This document shows positions 11,601 through 24,485 of a stretch of DNA of 64,000 nucleotides, in pieces. The stretch comes from Halisarca cf. caerulea (Eukaryota; Porifera; Demospongiae; Chondrillida; Halisarcidae), in contig CAUJGJ010000444.1 of the NCBI GenBank assembly GCA_963170055.1, positions 1,649,501 to 1,713,500 on the forward strand, written 5' to 3'. A model generated the notes under the pieces. It made no database searches. It saw only the letters and a list, made by a program, of their open reading frames with translations, and had not been told where the DNA came from. How positions within the stretch are numbered: the stretch's first letter is position 1; the number at the start of each line of letters is the position of its first letter. The position numbers were made by a program, and so were the translations under genes.

Positions 11601-12760
11601 CTAACTTTATATTTGTGATAAATATTATTTAAACTTTGTAACGTTTTAAACTTAACTTACTTAGAAATTTAAAATTAGTAGTTCAATTGTCATATCATAG
11701 GAACTTTGCCAATTTTTCACTTTGCCTAATTTTAAAGTTATGTTTCTAACTTTATCTTTGCGATAAATATTATTTAAACTTTGTAACGTTTTAAACTTAA
11801 CTTTCTTAGAAAGTTTAAATTAGTATTTGATTTGTCATATCTTAGGAACTTTGCCAATTTTTCACTTTGTCTAATTTTAAAGTTATGTTTCTAACTTTAT
11901 CTTTGCGATAAATATTATTTAAACTTTGTAACGTTTTAAACTTAACTTTCTTAGAAAGTTTAAATTAGTATTTGATTTGTCATATCTTAGGAACTTTGCC
12001 AATTTTTCACTTTGTCTAATTTTAAAGTTATGTTTCTAACTTTATCTTTGCGATAAATATTATTTAAACTTTGTAACGTTTTAAACTTAACTTTCTTAGA
12101 AAGTTAAAATTAGTATTTGATTTGTCATATCTTAGGAACTTTGCCAATTTTTCACTTTGCCTAATTTTAAAGTTATGTTTCTAACTTTATCTTTGCGATA
12201 AATATTATTTAAACTTTGTAACGTTTTAAACTTAACTTTCTTAGAAAGTTAAAATTAGTATTTCATTTGTCATATCTTAGGAACATTACCAATGTTTCAC
12301 TTTGCCTAATTTTATAGTTGTGTTTCTAACTTTATCTTTGCGATAAATATTATTTAAAGTTTGTAACGTTTTAAACTTAACTTTCTTAGAAAGTTAAAAT
12401 TAGTATTTGATTTGTCATATCTTAGGAACTTTGCCAATTTTTCAATTTGCCTAATTTTAAAGTTATGTTTCTAACTTTATCTTTGCGATAAATATTATTT
12501 AAACTTTGTAACGTTTTAAACTTAACTTTCTTAGAAAGTTAAAATTAGTATTTGATTTGTCATATCTTAGGAACTTTGCCAATTTTTCACTTTGCCTAAT
12601 TTTAAAGTTATGTTTCTAACTTTATCTTTGCGATAAATATTATTTAAACTTTGTAACGTTTTAAACTTAACTTTCTTAGAAAGTTAAAATTAGTATTTGA
12701 TTTGTCATATCTTAGAAACTTTGCCAATTTTTCACTTTGCCTAATTTTAAAGTTATTTTT
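11601..12760. repeat. First region-B block, 8 monomers (1,160 bp)
   Basis: It begins with the first monomer of the region-B marker class: ACTTAC, GAAATTTAAAATT, TTCAATTG and CATAGG. Two AGTTTAAATT/TTTGTC monomers follow (11,746 and 11,891), then TTGA (12,036), the first GAACATTACC/TTGTGTTT monomer (12,181) and three TTGA monomers. The last (12,616) has TTATTTTT at its end in place of TTATGTTT. Related orders recur at 12,761 and 14,774. Confidence 0.8.
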
Positions 12761-12896
12761 CTAACTTTATCTTTGCGATAAATACTTTGTAACGTTTTAA
12801 ACTTAACTTACTTAGAAATTTAAAATTAGTAGTTCAATTGTCATATCATAGGAACTTTGCCAATTTTTCACTTTGCCTAATTTTATAGTTATGTTT
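12761..12896. repeat. 136-bp monomer with 9-bp deletion (copy 1)
   Basis: GATAAATACTTTG replaces the usual GATAAATATTATTTAAACTT segment, removing 9 bp at about positions 24-34. The rest is the TTCAATTG/CATAGG class. The preceding monomer ends in TTATTTTT. The deletion recurs at 14,348 and 14,774. Confidence 0.9.
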
Positions 12897-13766
12897 CTAA
12901 CTTTATCTTTGCGATAAATATTATTTAAACTTTGTAACGTTTTAAACTTAACTTTCTTAGAAAGTTTAAATTAGTATTTGATTTGTCATATCTTAGGAAC
13001 TTTGCCAATTTTTCACTTTGTCTAATTTTAAAGTTATGTTTCTAACTTTATCTTTGCGATAAATATTATTTAAACTTTGTAACGTTTTAAACTTAACTTT
13101 CTTAGAAAGTTAAAATTAGTATTTGATTTGTCATATCTTAGGAACTTTGCCAATTTTTCACTTTGCCTAATTTTAAAGTTATGTTTCTAACTTTATCTTT
13201 GCGATAAATATTATTTAAACTTTGTAACGTTTTAAACTTAACTTTCTTAGAAAGTTAAAATTAGTATTTCATTTGTCATATCTTAGGAACATTACCAATT
13301 TTTCACTTTGCCTAATTTTATAGTTGTGTTTCTAACTTTATCTTTGCGATAAATATTATTTAAAGTTTGTAACGTTTTAAACTTAACTTTCTTAGAAAGT
13401 TAAAATTAGCATTTGATTTGTCATATCTTAGGAACTTTGCCAATTTTTCACTTTGCCTAATTTTAAAGTTATGTTTCTAACTTTATCTTTGCGATAAATA
13501 TTATTTAAACTTTGTAACGTTTTAAACTTAACTTTCTTAGAAAGTTAAAATTAGTATTTGATTTGTCATATCTTAGGAACTTTGCCAATTTTTCACTTTG
13601 CCTAATTTTAAAGTTATGTTTGTAACTTTATCTTTGCGATAAATATTATTTAAACTTTTTAACGTTTTAAACTTAACTTTCTTAGAAAGTTAAAATTAGT
13701 ATTTGATTTGTCATATCTTAGAAACTTTGCCAATTTTTCACTTTGCCTAATTTTAAAGTTATGTTT
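12761..13766. repeat. Region-B block, copy 2, led by a 136-bp monomer
   Basis: This repeats the order of the previous block with one AGTTTAAATT monomer fewer, so it has seven monomers. GAACATTACC recurs 1,006 bp after its first occurrence, which is 7 x 145 minus the 9-bp deletion in the leading monomer. The monomer at 13,477 ends TTATGTTTG before TAAC, a change that recurs near 15,488 and 16,940. Confidence 0.8.
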
Positions 13767-14347
13767 CTAACTTTATCTTTGCGATAAATATTATTTAAAG
13801 TTTGTAACGTTTTAAACTTAACTTACTTAGAAAGTTAAAATTAGTAGTTCATTTGTCATATCATAGGAACTTTGTCAATTTTTCACTTTGCCTAATTTTA
13901 AAGTTATGTTTCTAACTTTATCTTTGCGATAAATATTATTTAAAGTTTGTAACGTTTTAAACTTAACTTTCTTAGAAAGTTTAAATTAGTATTTGATTTG
14001 TCATATCTTAGAAACTTTGCCAATTTTTCACTTTGCCTAATTTTAAAGTTATGTTTCTAACTTTATCTTTGCGATAAATATTATTTAAAGTTTGTAACGT
14101 TTTAAACTTAACTTACTTAGAAAGTTAAAATTAGTAGTTCATTTGTCATATCTTAGAAACTTTGCCAATTTTTCACTTTGCCTAATTTTAAAGTTATGTT
14201 TCTAACTTTATCTTTGCGATAAATATTATTTAAGGTTTGTAACGTTTTAAACTTAACTTTCTTAGAAAGTTAAAATTAGTGTTTGATTTGTCATATCTTA
14301 GAAACTTTGCCAATTTTTCACTTTGCCTAATTTTTAAAGTTATGTTT

Positions 14348-14483
14348 CTAACTTTATCTTTGCGATAAATACTTTGTAACGTTTTAAACTTAACTTACTT
14401 AGAAATTTAAAATTAGTAGTTCAATTGTCATATCATAGGAACTTTGCCAATTTTTCACTTTGCCTAATTTTAAAGTTATGTTT
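14348..14483. repeat. 136-bp monomer with 9-bp deletion (copy 2)
   Basis: Same GATAAATACTTTG deletion junction and same TTCAATTG class as the copies at 12,761 and 14,774. Here the preceding monomer is the AAGGTTTG/TAGTGTTTG class with the extra T, not the TTATTTTT monomer. The deleted variant therefore sits in two different neighbour contexts. Confidence 0.9.
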
Positions 14484-14773
14484 CTAACTTTATCTTTGCG
14501 ATAAATATTATTTAAACTTTTTAACGTTTTAAACTTAACTTTCTTAGAAAGTTAAAATTAGTATTTGATTTGTCATATCTTAGAAACTTTGCCAATTTTT
14601 CACTTTGTCTAATTTTAAAGTTATGTTTCTAACTTTATCTTTGCGATAAATATTATTTAAAGTTTGTAACGTTTTAAACTTAACTTTCTTAGAAAGTTAA
14701 AATTAGTATTTGATTTGTCATATCTTAGAAACTTTGCCAATTTTTCACTTTGCCTAATTTTAAAGTTATTTTT

Positions 14774-15634
14774 CTAACTTTATCTTTGCGATAAATACTT
14801 TGTAACGTTTTAAACTTAACTTACTTAGAAATTTAAAATTAGTAGTTCAATTGTCATATCATAGGAACTTTGCCAATTTTTCACTTTGCCTAATTTTAAA
14901 GTTATGTTTCTAACTTTATCTTTGCGATAAATATTATTTAAACTTTGTAACGTTTTAAACTTAACTTTCTTAGAAAGTTTAAATTAGTATTTGATTTGTC
15001 ATATCTTAGGAACTTTGCCAATTTTTCACTTTGCCTAATTTTAAAGTTATGTTTCTAACTTTATCTTTGCGATAAATATTATTTAAACTTTGTAACGTTT
15101 TAAACTTAACTTTCTTAGAAAGTTAAAATTAGTATTTCATTTGTCATATCTTAGGAACATTACCAATTTTTCACTTTGCCTAATTTTATAGTTGTGTTTC
15201 TAACTTTATCTTTGCGATAAATATTATTTAAAGTTTGTAACGTTTTAAACTTAACTTTCTTAGAAAGTTAAAATTAGTATTTGATTTGTCATATCTTAGG
15301 AACTTTGCCAATTTTTCACTTTGCCTAATTTTAAAGTTATGTTTCTAACTTTATCTTTGCGATAAATATTATTTAAACTTTGTAACGTTTTAAACTTAAC
15401 TTTCTTAGAAAGTTAAAATTAGTATTTGATTTGTCATATCTTAGGAACTTTGCCAATTTTTCACTTTGCCTAATTTTAAAGTTATGTTTGTAACTTTATC
15501 TTTGCGATAAATATTATTTAAACTTTTTAACGTTTTAAACTTAACTTTCTTAGAAAGTTAAAATTAGTATTTGATTTGTCATATCTTAGAAACTTTGCCA
15601 ATTTTTCACTTTGCCTAATTTTAAAGTTATGTTT
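14774..15634. repeat. Region-B block, copy 3, led by a 136-bp monomer
   Basis: It opens with the 136-bp monomer (14,774-14,909), again preceded by a TTATTTTT ending. The next monomer (14,910) has the AGTTTAAATT front of the second class but the TTTGCC tail of the following class, and one monomer is missing relative to copy 2, as expected if a crossover fell inside the monomer. GAACATTACC follows at 15,155, then AAAG, AAAC ending TTATGTTTG, and AAACTTTTT. Confidence 0.78.
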
Positions 15635-17955
15635 CTAACTTTATCTTTGCGATAAATATTATTTAAAGTTTGTAACGTTTTAAACTTAACTTACTTAGAA
15701 AGTTAAAATTAGTAGTTCATTTGTCATATCATAGGAACTTTGCCAATTTTTCACTTTGCCTAATTTTAAAGTTATGTTTCTAACTTTATCTTTGCGATAA
15801 ATATTATTTAAAGTTTGTAACGTTTTAAACTTAACTTTCTTAGAAAGTTTAAATTAGTATTTGATTTGTCATATCTTAGGAACATTACCAATTTTTCACT
15901 TTGACTAATTTTATAGTTGTGTTTCTAACTTTATCTTTGCGATAAATATTATTTAAAGTTTGTAACGTTTTAAACTTAACTTTCTTAGAAAGTTCAAATT
16001 AGTATTTGATTTGTCATATCTTAGGAACTTTGCCAATTTTTCACTTTGCCTAATTTTAAAGTTATGTTTCTAACTTTATCTTTGCGATAAATATTATTTA
16101 AGGTTTGTAACGTTTTAAACTTAACTTTCTTAGAAAGTTAAAATTAGTGTTTGATTTGTCATATCTTAGAAACTTTGCCAATTTTTCACTTTGCCTAATT
16201 TTTAAAGTTATGTTTCTAACTTTATCTTTGCGATAAATATTATTTAAACTTTGTAACGTTTTAAACTTAACTTACTTAGAAATTTAAAATTAGTAGTTCA
16301 ATTGTCATATCATAGGAACTTTGCCAATTTTTCACTTTGCCTAATTTTAAAGTTATGTTTCTAACTTTATCTTTGCGATAAATATTATTTAAACTTTGTA
16401 ACGTTTTAAACTTAACTTTCTTAGAAAGTTTAAATTAGTATTTGATTTGTCATATCTTAGGAACTTTGCCAATTTTTCACTTTGTCTAATTTTAAAGTTA
16501 TGTTTCTAACTTTATCTTTGCGATAAATATTATTTAAACTTTGTAACGTTTTAAACTTAACTTTCTTAGAAAGTTAAAATTAGTATTTGATTTGTCATAT
16601 CTTAGGAACTTTGCCAATTTTTCACTTTGCCTAATTGTAAAGTTATGTTTCTAACTTTATCTTTGCGATAAATATTATTTAAACTTTTTAACGTTTTAAA
16701 CTTAACTTTCTTAGAAAGTTAAAATTAGTATTTCATTAGTCATATCTTAGGAACATTACCAATTTTTCACTTTGCCTAATTTTATAGTTGTGTTTCTAAC
16801 TTTATCTTTGCGATAAATATTATTTAAACTTTGTAACGTTTTAAACTTAACTTTCTTAGAAAGTTAAAATTAGTATTTGATTTGTCATATCTTAGGAACT
16901 TTGCCAATTTTTCACTTTGCCTAATTTTAAAGTTATGTTTGTAACTTTATCTTTGCGATAAATATTATTTAAACTTTTTAACGTTTTAAACTTAACTTTC
17001 TTAGAAAGTTAAAATTAGTATTTGATTTGTCATATCTTAGAAACTTTGCCAATTTTTCACTTTGCCTAATTTTAAAGTTATGTTTCTAACTTTATCTTTG
17101 CGATAAATATTATTTAAAGTTTGTAACGTTTTAAACTTAACTTTCTTAGAAAGTTAAAATTAGAATTTGATTTGTCATATCTTAGGAACTTTGCCAATTT
17201 TTCACTTTGCCTAATTTTAAAGTTATGTTTCTAACTTTATCTTTGCGATAAATATTATTTAAACTTTGTAACGTTTTAAACTTAACTTTCTTAGAAAGTT
17301 TAAATTAGTATTTGATTTGTCATATCTTAGGAACTTTGCCAATTTTTCACTTTGCCTAATTTTAAAGTTATGTTTCTAACTTTATCTTTGCGATAAATAT
17401 TATTTAAAGTTTGTAACGTTTTAAACTTAACTTTCTTAGAAAGTTAAAATTAGTATTTGATTTGTCATATCTTAGGAACTTTGCCAATTTTTCACTTTGC
17501 CTAATTTTAAAGTTATGTTTCTAACTTTATCTTTGCGATAAATATTATTTAAACTTTGTAACGTTTTAAACTTAACTTTCTTAGAAAGTTAAAATTAGTA
17601 TTTGATTTGTCATATCTTAGGAACTTTGCCAATTTTTCACTTTGCCTAATTTTAAAGTTATGTTTCTAACTTTATCTTTGCGATAAATATTATTTAAACT
17701 TTTTAACGTTTTAAACTTAACTTTCTTAGAAAGTTAAAATTAGAATTTGATTTGTCATATCTTAGGAACTTTGCCAATTTTTCACTTTGCCTAATTTTAA
17801 AGTTATGTTTCTAACTTTATCTTTGCGATAAATATTATTTAAACTTTGTAACGTTTTAAACTTAACTTTCTTAGAAAGTTTAAATTAGTATTTGATTTGT
17901 CATATCTTAGGAACTTTGCCAATTTTTCACTTTGCCTAATTTTAAAGTTATGTTT

Positions 17956-20422
17956 CTAACTTTATCTTTGCGATAAATATTATTTAAAGTTTGTAACGTT
18001 TTAAACTTAACTTTCTTAGAAAGTTAAAATTAGTATTTCATTTGTCATATCTTAGGAACATTACCAATTTTTCACTTTGACTAATTTTATAGTTGTGTTT
18101 CTAACTTTATCTTTGCGATAAATATTATTTAAAGTTTGTAACGTTTTAAACTTAACTTTCTTAGAAAGTTCAAATTAGTATTTGATTTGTCATATCTTAG
18201 GAACTTTGCCAATTTTTCACTTTGCTAATTTTAAAGTTATGTTTCTAACTTTATCTTTGCGATAAATATTATTTAAGGTTTGTAACGTTTTAAACTTAAC
18301 TTTCTTAGAAAGTTAAAATTAGTGTTTGATTTGTCATATCTTAGAAACTTTGCCAATTTTTCACTTTGCCTAATTTTTAAAGTTATGTTTCTAACTTTAT
18401 CTTTGCGATAAATATTATTTAAACTTTGTAACGTTTTAAACTTAACTTACTTAGAAATTTAAAATTAGTAGTTCAATTGTCATATCATAGGAACTTTGCC
18501 AATTTTTCACTTTGCCTAATTTTAAAGTTATGTTTCTAACTTTATCTTTGCGATAAATATTATTTAAACTTTGTAACGTTTTAAACTTAACTTTCTTAGA
18601 AAGTTTAAATTAGTATTTGATTTGTCATATCTTAGGAACTTTGCCAATTTTTCACTTTGTCTAATTTTAAAGTTATGTTTCTAACTTTATCTTTGCGATA
18701 AATATTATTTAAAGTTTGTAACGTTTTAAACTTAACTTTCTTAGAAAGTTAAAATTAGTATTTGATTTGTCATATCTTAGGAACTTTGCCAATTTTTCAC
18801 TTTGCCTAATTGTAAAGTTATGTTTCTAACTTTATCTTTGCGATAAATATTATTTAAACTTTTTAACGTTTTAAACTTAACTTTCTTAGAAAGTTAAAAT
18901 TAGTATTTCATTAGTCATATCTTAGGAACATTACCAATTTTTCACTTTGCCTAATTTTATAGTTGTGTTTCTAACTTTATCTTTGCGATAAATATTATTT
19001 AAAGTTTGTAACGTTTTAAACTTAACTTTCTTAGAAAGTTAAAATTAGTATTTGATTTGTCATATCTTAGGAACTTTGCCAATTTTTCACTTTGCCTAAT
19101 TTTAAAGTTATGTTTCTAACTTTATCTTTGCGATAAATATTATTTAAACTTTGTAACGTTTTAAACTTAACTTTCTTAGAAAGTTAAAATTAGTATTTGA
19201 TTTGTCATATCTTAGGAACTTTGCCAATTTTTCACTTTTCCTAATTTTAAAGTTATGTTTCTAACTTTATCTTTGCGATAAATATTATTTAAACTTTTTA
19301 ACGTTTTAAACTTAACTTTCTTAGAAAGTTAAAATTAGTATTTGATTTGTCATATCTTAGAAACTTTGCCAATTTTTCACTTTGCCTAATTTTAAAGTTA
19401 TGTTTCTAACTTTATCTTTGCGATAAATATTATTTAAAGTTTGTAACGTTTTAAACTTAACTTTCTTAGAAAGTTAAAATTAGAATTTGATTTGTCATAT
19501 CTTAGGAACTTTGCCAATTTTTCACTTTGCCTAATTTTAAAGTTATGTTTCTAACTTTATCTTTGCGATAAATATTATTTAAACTTTGTAACGTTTTAAA
19601 CTTAACTTTCTTAGAAAGTTAAAATTAGTAGTTCATTTGTCATATCTTAGAAACTTTGCCAATTTTTCACTTTGCCTAATTTTAAAGTTATGTTTCTAAC
19701 TTTATCTTTGCGATAAATATTATTTAAGGTTTGTAACGTTTTAAACTTAACTTTCTTAGAAAGTTAAAATTAGTGTTTGATTTGTCATATCTTAGAAACT
19801 TTGCCAATTTTTCACTTTGCCTAATTTTTAAAGTAATGTTTCTAACTTTATCTTTGCGATAAATATTATTTAAACTTTGTAACGTTTTTAAACTTAACTT
19901 ACTTAGAAATTTAAAATTAGTAGTTCAATTGTCATATCATAGGAACTTTGCCAATTTTTCACTTTGCCTAATTTTAAAGTTATGTTTCTAACTTTATCTT
20001 TGCGATAAATATTATTTAAACTTTGTAACGTTTTAAACTTAACTTTCTTAGAAAGTTTAAATTAGTATTTGATTTGTCATATCTTAGGAACTTTGCCAAT
20101 TTTTCACTTTGTCTAATTTTAAAGTTATGTTTCTAACTTTATCTTTGCGATAAATATTATTTAAACTTTGTAACGTTTTAAACTTAACTTTCTTAGAAAG
20201 TTAAAATTAGTATTTCATTTGTCATATCTTAGGAACATTACCAATTTTTCACTTTGCCTAATTTTATAGTTGTGTTTCTAACTTTATCTTTGCGATAAAT
20301 ATTATTTAAAGTTTGTAACGTTTTAAACTTAACTTTCTTAGAAAGTTAAAATTAGTATTTGATTTGTCATATCTTAGGAACTTTGCCAATTTTTCACTTT
20401 GCCTAATTTTAAAGTTATGTTT
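17956..20422. repeat. 17-monomer HOR, copy 1 (2,467 bp)
   Basis: It opens with a GAACATTACC monomer carrying TTTGACTAA (18,056-18,083) and includes AAGGTTTG/TAGTGTTTG monomers, TTCAATTG monomers, CATTAGTCAT at 18,909, AAGTAATGTTT near 19,831 and the extra-T word CGTTTTTAAAC at 19,883. All recur downstream at an offset of 6,530-6,531. The step from 6,530 to 6,531 is explained by a one-base deletion (TTTGCTAATT) near 18,225 in this copy. Confidence 0.85.
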
Positions 20423-22017
20423 CTAACTTTATCTTTGCGATAAATATTATTTAAAGTTTGTAACGTTTTAAACTTAACTTTCTTAGAAAGTTAAAATTAG
20501 TATTTGATTTGTCATATCTTAGGAACTTTGCCAATTTTTCACTTTGCCTAATTTTAAAGTTATGTTTCTAACTTTATCTTTGCGATAAATATTATTTAAA
20601 CTTTGTAACGTTTTAAACTTAACTTTCTTAGAAAGTTAAAATTAGTATTTGATTTGTCATATCTTAGGAACTTTGCCAATTTTTCACTTTGCCTAATTTT
20701 AAAGTTATGTTTCTAACTTTATCTTTGCGATAAATATTATTTAAACTTTTTAACGTTTTAAACTTAACTTTCTTAGAAAGTTAAAATTAGTATTTGATTT
20801 GTCATATCTTAGAAACTTTGCCAATTTTTCACTTTGCCTAATTTTAAAGTTATGTTTCTAACTTTATCTTTGCGATAAATATTATTTAAAGTTTGTAACG
20901 TTTTAAACTTAACTTTCTTAGAAAGTTAAAATTAGAATTTGATTTGTCATATCTTAGGAACTTTGCCAATTTTTCACTTTGCCTAATTTTAAAGTTATGT
21001 TTCTAACTTTATCTTTGCGATAAATATTATTTAAACTTTGTAACGTTTTAAACTTAACTTTCTTAGAAAGTTTAAATTAGTATTTGATTTGTCATATCTT
21101 AGGAACTTTGCCAATTTTTCACTTTGCCTAATTTTAAAGTTATGTTTCTAACTTTATCTTTGCGATAAATATTATTTAAACTTTGTAACGTTTTAAACTT
21201 AACTTTCTTAGAAAGTTAAAATTAGTATTTGATTTGTCATATCTTAGGAACTTTGCCAATTTTTCACTTTGCCTAATTTTAAAGTTATGTTTCTAACTTT
21301 ATCTTTGCGATAAATATTATTTAAAGTTTGTAACGTTTTAAACTTAACTTTCTTAGAAAGTTAAAATTAGTATTTCATTTGTCATATCTTAGGAACATTA
21401 CCAATTTTTCACTTTGACTAATTTTATAGTTGTGTTTCTAACTTTATCTTTGCGATAAATATTATTTAAAGTTTGTAACGTTTTAAACTTAACTTTCTTA
21501 GAAAGTTCAAATTAGTATTTGATTTGTCATATCTTAGGAACTTTGCCAATTTTTCACTTTGCCTAATTTTAAAGTTATGTTTCTAACTTTATCTTTGCGA
21601 TAAATATTATTTAAACTTTGTAACGTTTTAAACTTAACTTACTTAGAAATTTAAAATTAGTAGTTCAATTGTCATATCATAGGAACTTTGCCAATTTTTC
21701 ACTTTGCCTAATTTTAAAGTTATGTTTCTAACTTTATCTTTGCGATAAATATTATTTAAATTTTGTAACGTTTTAAACTTAACTTTCTTAGAAAGTTTAA
21801 ATTAGTATTTGATTTGTCATATCTTAGGAACTTTGCCAATTTTTCACTTTGTCTAATTTTAAAGTTATGTTTCTAACTTTATCTTTGCGATAAATATTAT
21901 TTAAACTTTGTAACGTTTTAAACTTAACTTTCTTAGAAAGTTAAAATTAGTATTTGATTTGTCATATCTTAGGAACTTTGCCAATTTTTCACTTTGCCTA
22001 ATTGTAAAGTTATGTTT

Positions 22018-22162
22018 CTAACTTTATCTTTGCGATAAATATTATTTAAACTTTTTAACGTTTTAAACTTAACTTTCTTAGAAAGTTAAAATTAGTATTT
22101 CATTAGTAATATCTTAGGAACATTACCAATTATTCACTTTGCCTAATTTTAAAGTTATGTTT
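22018..22162. repeat. Chimeric monomer at a 5-monomer duplication junction
   Basis: The front and middle are the CATTAGTAAT/GAACATTACC/AATTATTCAC class, but the tail is TTTTAAAGTTATGTTT instead of the linked TTTTATAGTTGTGTTT. It is followed by an AAGGTTTG monomer. The sister copy of this class, 726 bp downstream (CATTAGTAAT at 22,827), keeps the normal linkage. The switch falls within about the last 25 bp of the monomer and looks like a recombination breakpoint. Confidence 0.8.
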
Positions 22163-23187
22163 CTAACTTTATCTTTGCGATAAATATTATTTAAGGTTTG
22201 TAACGTTTTAAACTTAACTTTCTTAGAAAGTTAAAATTAGTGTTTGATTTGTCATATCTTAGAAACTTTGCCAATTTTTCACTTTGCCTAATTTTTAAAG
22301 TTATGTTTCTAACTTTATCTTTGCGATAAATATTATTTAAACTTTGTAACGTTTTAAACTTAACTTACTTAGAAATTTAAAATTAGTAGTTCAATTGTCA
22401 TATCATAGGAACTTTGCCAATTTTTCACTTTGCCTAATTTTAAAGTTATGTTTCTAACTTTATCTTTGCGATAAATATTATTTAAACTTTGTAACGTTTT
22501 AAACTTAACTTTCTTAGAAAGTTTAAATTAGTATTTGATTTGTCATATCTTAGGAACTTTGCCAATTTTTCACTTTGTCTAATTTTAAAGTTATGTTTCT
22601 AACTTTATCTTTGCGATAAATATTATTTAAACTTTGTAACGTTTTAAACTTAACTTTCTTAGAAAGTTAAAATTAGTATTTGATTTGTCATATCTTAGGA
22701 ACTTTGCCAATTTTTCACTTTGCCTAATTGTAAAGTTATGTTTCTAACTTTATCTTTGCGATAAATATTATTTAAACTTTTTAACGTTTTAAACTTAACT
22801 TTCTTAGAAAGTTAAAATTAGTATTTCATTAGTAATATCTTAGGAACATTACCAATTATTCACTTTGCCTAATTTTATAGTTGTGTTTCTAACTTTATCT
22901 TTGCGATAAATATTATTTAAAGTTTGTAACGTTTTAAACTTAACTTTCTTAGAAAGTTAAAATTAGTATTTGATTTGTCATATCTTAGGAACTTTGCCAA
23001 TTTTTCACTTTGCCTAATTTTAAAGTTATGTTTCTAACTTTATCTTTGCGATAAATATTATTTAAACTTTGTAACGTTTTAAATTTAACTTTCTTAGAAA
23101 GTTAAAATTAGTATTTGATTTGTCATATCTTAGGAACTTTGCCAATTTTTCACTTTGCCTAATTTTAAAGTTATGTTTCTAACTTTA

Positions 23188-23950
23188 TCTTTGCGATAAA
23201 TATTATTTAAACTTTGTAACGTTTTAAACTTAACTTTCTTAGAAAGTTAAAATTAGTAGTTCATTTGTCATATCTTAGAAACTTTGCCAATTTTTCACTT
23301 TGCCTAATTTTAAAGTTATGTTTCTAACTTTATCTTTGCGATAAATATTATTTAAGGTTTGTAACGTTTTAAACTTAACTTTCTTAGAAAGTTAAAATTA
23401 GTGTTTGATTTGTCATATCTTAGAAACTTTGCCAATTTTTCACTTTGCCTAATTTTTAAAGTAATGTTTCTAACTTTATCTTTGCGATAAATATTATTTA
23501 AACTTTGTAACGTTTTTAAACTTAACTTACTTAGAAATTTAAAATTAGTAGTTCAATTGTCATATCATAGGAACTTTGCCAATTTTTCACTTTGCCTAAT
23601 TTTAAAGTTATGTTTCTAACTTTATCTTTGCGATAAATATTATTTAAACTTTGTAACGTTTTAAACTTAACTTTCTTAGAAAGTTTAAATTAGTATTTGA
23701 TTTGTCATATCTTAGGAACTTTGCCAATTTTTCACTTTGTCTAATTTTAAAGTTATGTTTCTAACTTTATCTTTGCGATAAATATTATTTAAACTTTGTA
23801 ACGTTTTAAACTTAACTTTCTTAGAAAGTTAAAATTAGTATTTCATTTGTCATATCTTAGGAACATTACCAATTTTTCACTTTGCCTAATTTTATAGTTG
23901 TGTTTCTAACTTTATCTTTGCGATAAATATTATTTAAAGTTTGTAACGTT
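23188..23950. repeat. Third copy of the AAGTAATG/CGTTTTTAAAC segment
   Basis: The run AAAC/AGTTCA, AAGGTTTG/TAGTGTTTG, AAGTAATGTTT (about 23,459), CGTTTTTAAAC (23,511), AGTTTAAATT/TTTGTC and GAACATTACC (23,861) also occurs with its rare words at 19,883 and 26,414, at offsets of 3,628 and 2,903. Upstream and downstream of it the class order differs from the other two copies, so this short segment has been placed in a new context. Confidence 0.8.
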
Positions 23951-24485
23951 TTAAACTTAACTTTCTTAGAAAGTTAAAATTAGTATTTGATTTGTCATAT
24001 CTTAGGAACTTTGCCAATTTTTCACTTTGCCTAATTTTAAAGTTATGTTTCTAACTTTATCTTTGCGATAAATATTATTTAAACTTTGTAACGTTTTAAA
24101 CTTAACTTTCTTAGAAAGTTAAAATTAGTATTTGATTTGTCATATCTTAGGAACTTTGCCAATTTTTCACTTTGCCTAATTTTAAAGTTATGTTTCTAAC
24201 TTTATCTTTGCGATAAATATTATTTAAACTTTTTAACGTTTTAAACTTAACTTTCTTAGAAAGTTAAAATTAGTATTTGATTTGTCATATCTTAGAAACT
24301 TTGCCAATTTTTCACTTTGCCTAATTTTAAAGTTATGTTTCTAACTTTATCTTTGCGATAAATATTATTTAAACTTTGTAACGTTTTAAACTTAACTTTC
24401 TTAGAAAGTTAAAATTAGTATTTGATTTGTCATATCTTAGGAACTTTGCCAATTTTTCACTTTGCCTAATTTTAAAGTTATGTTT

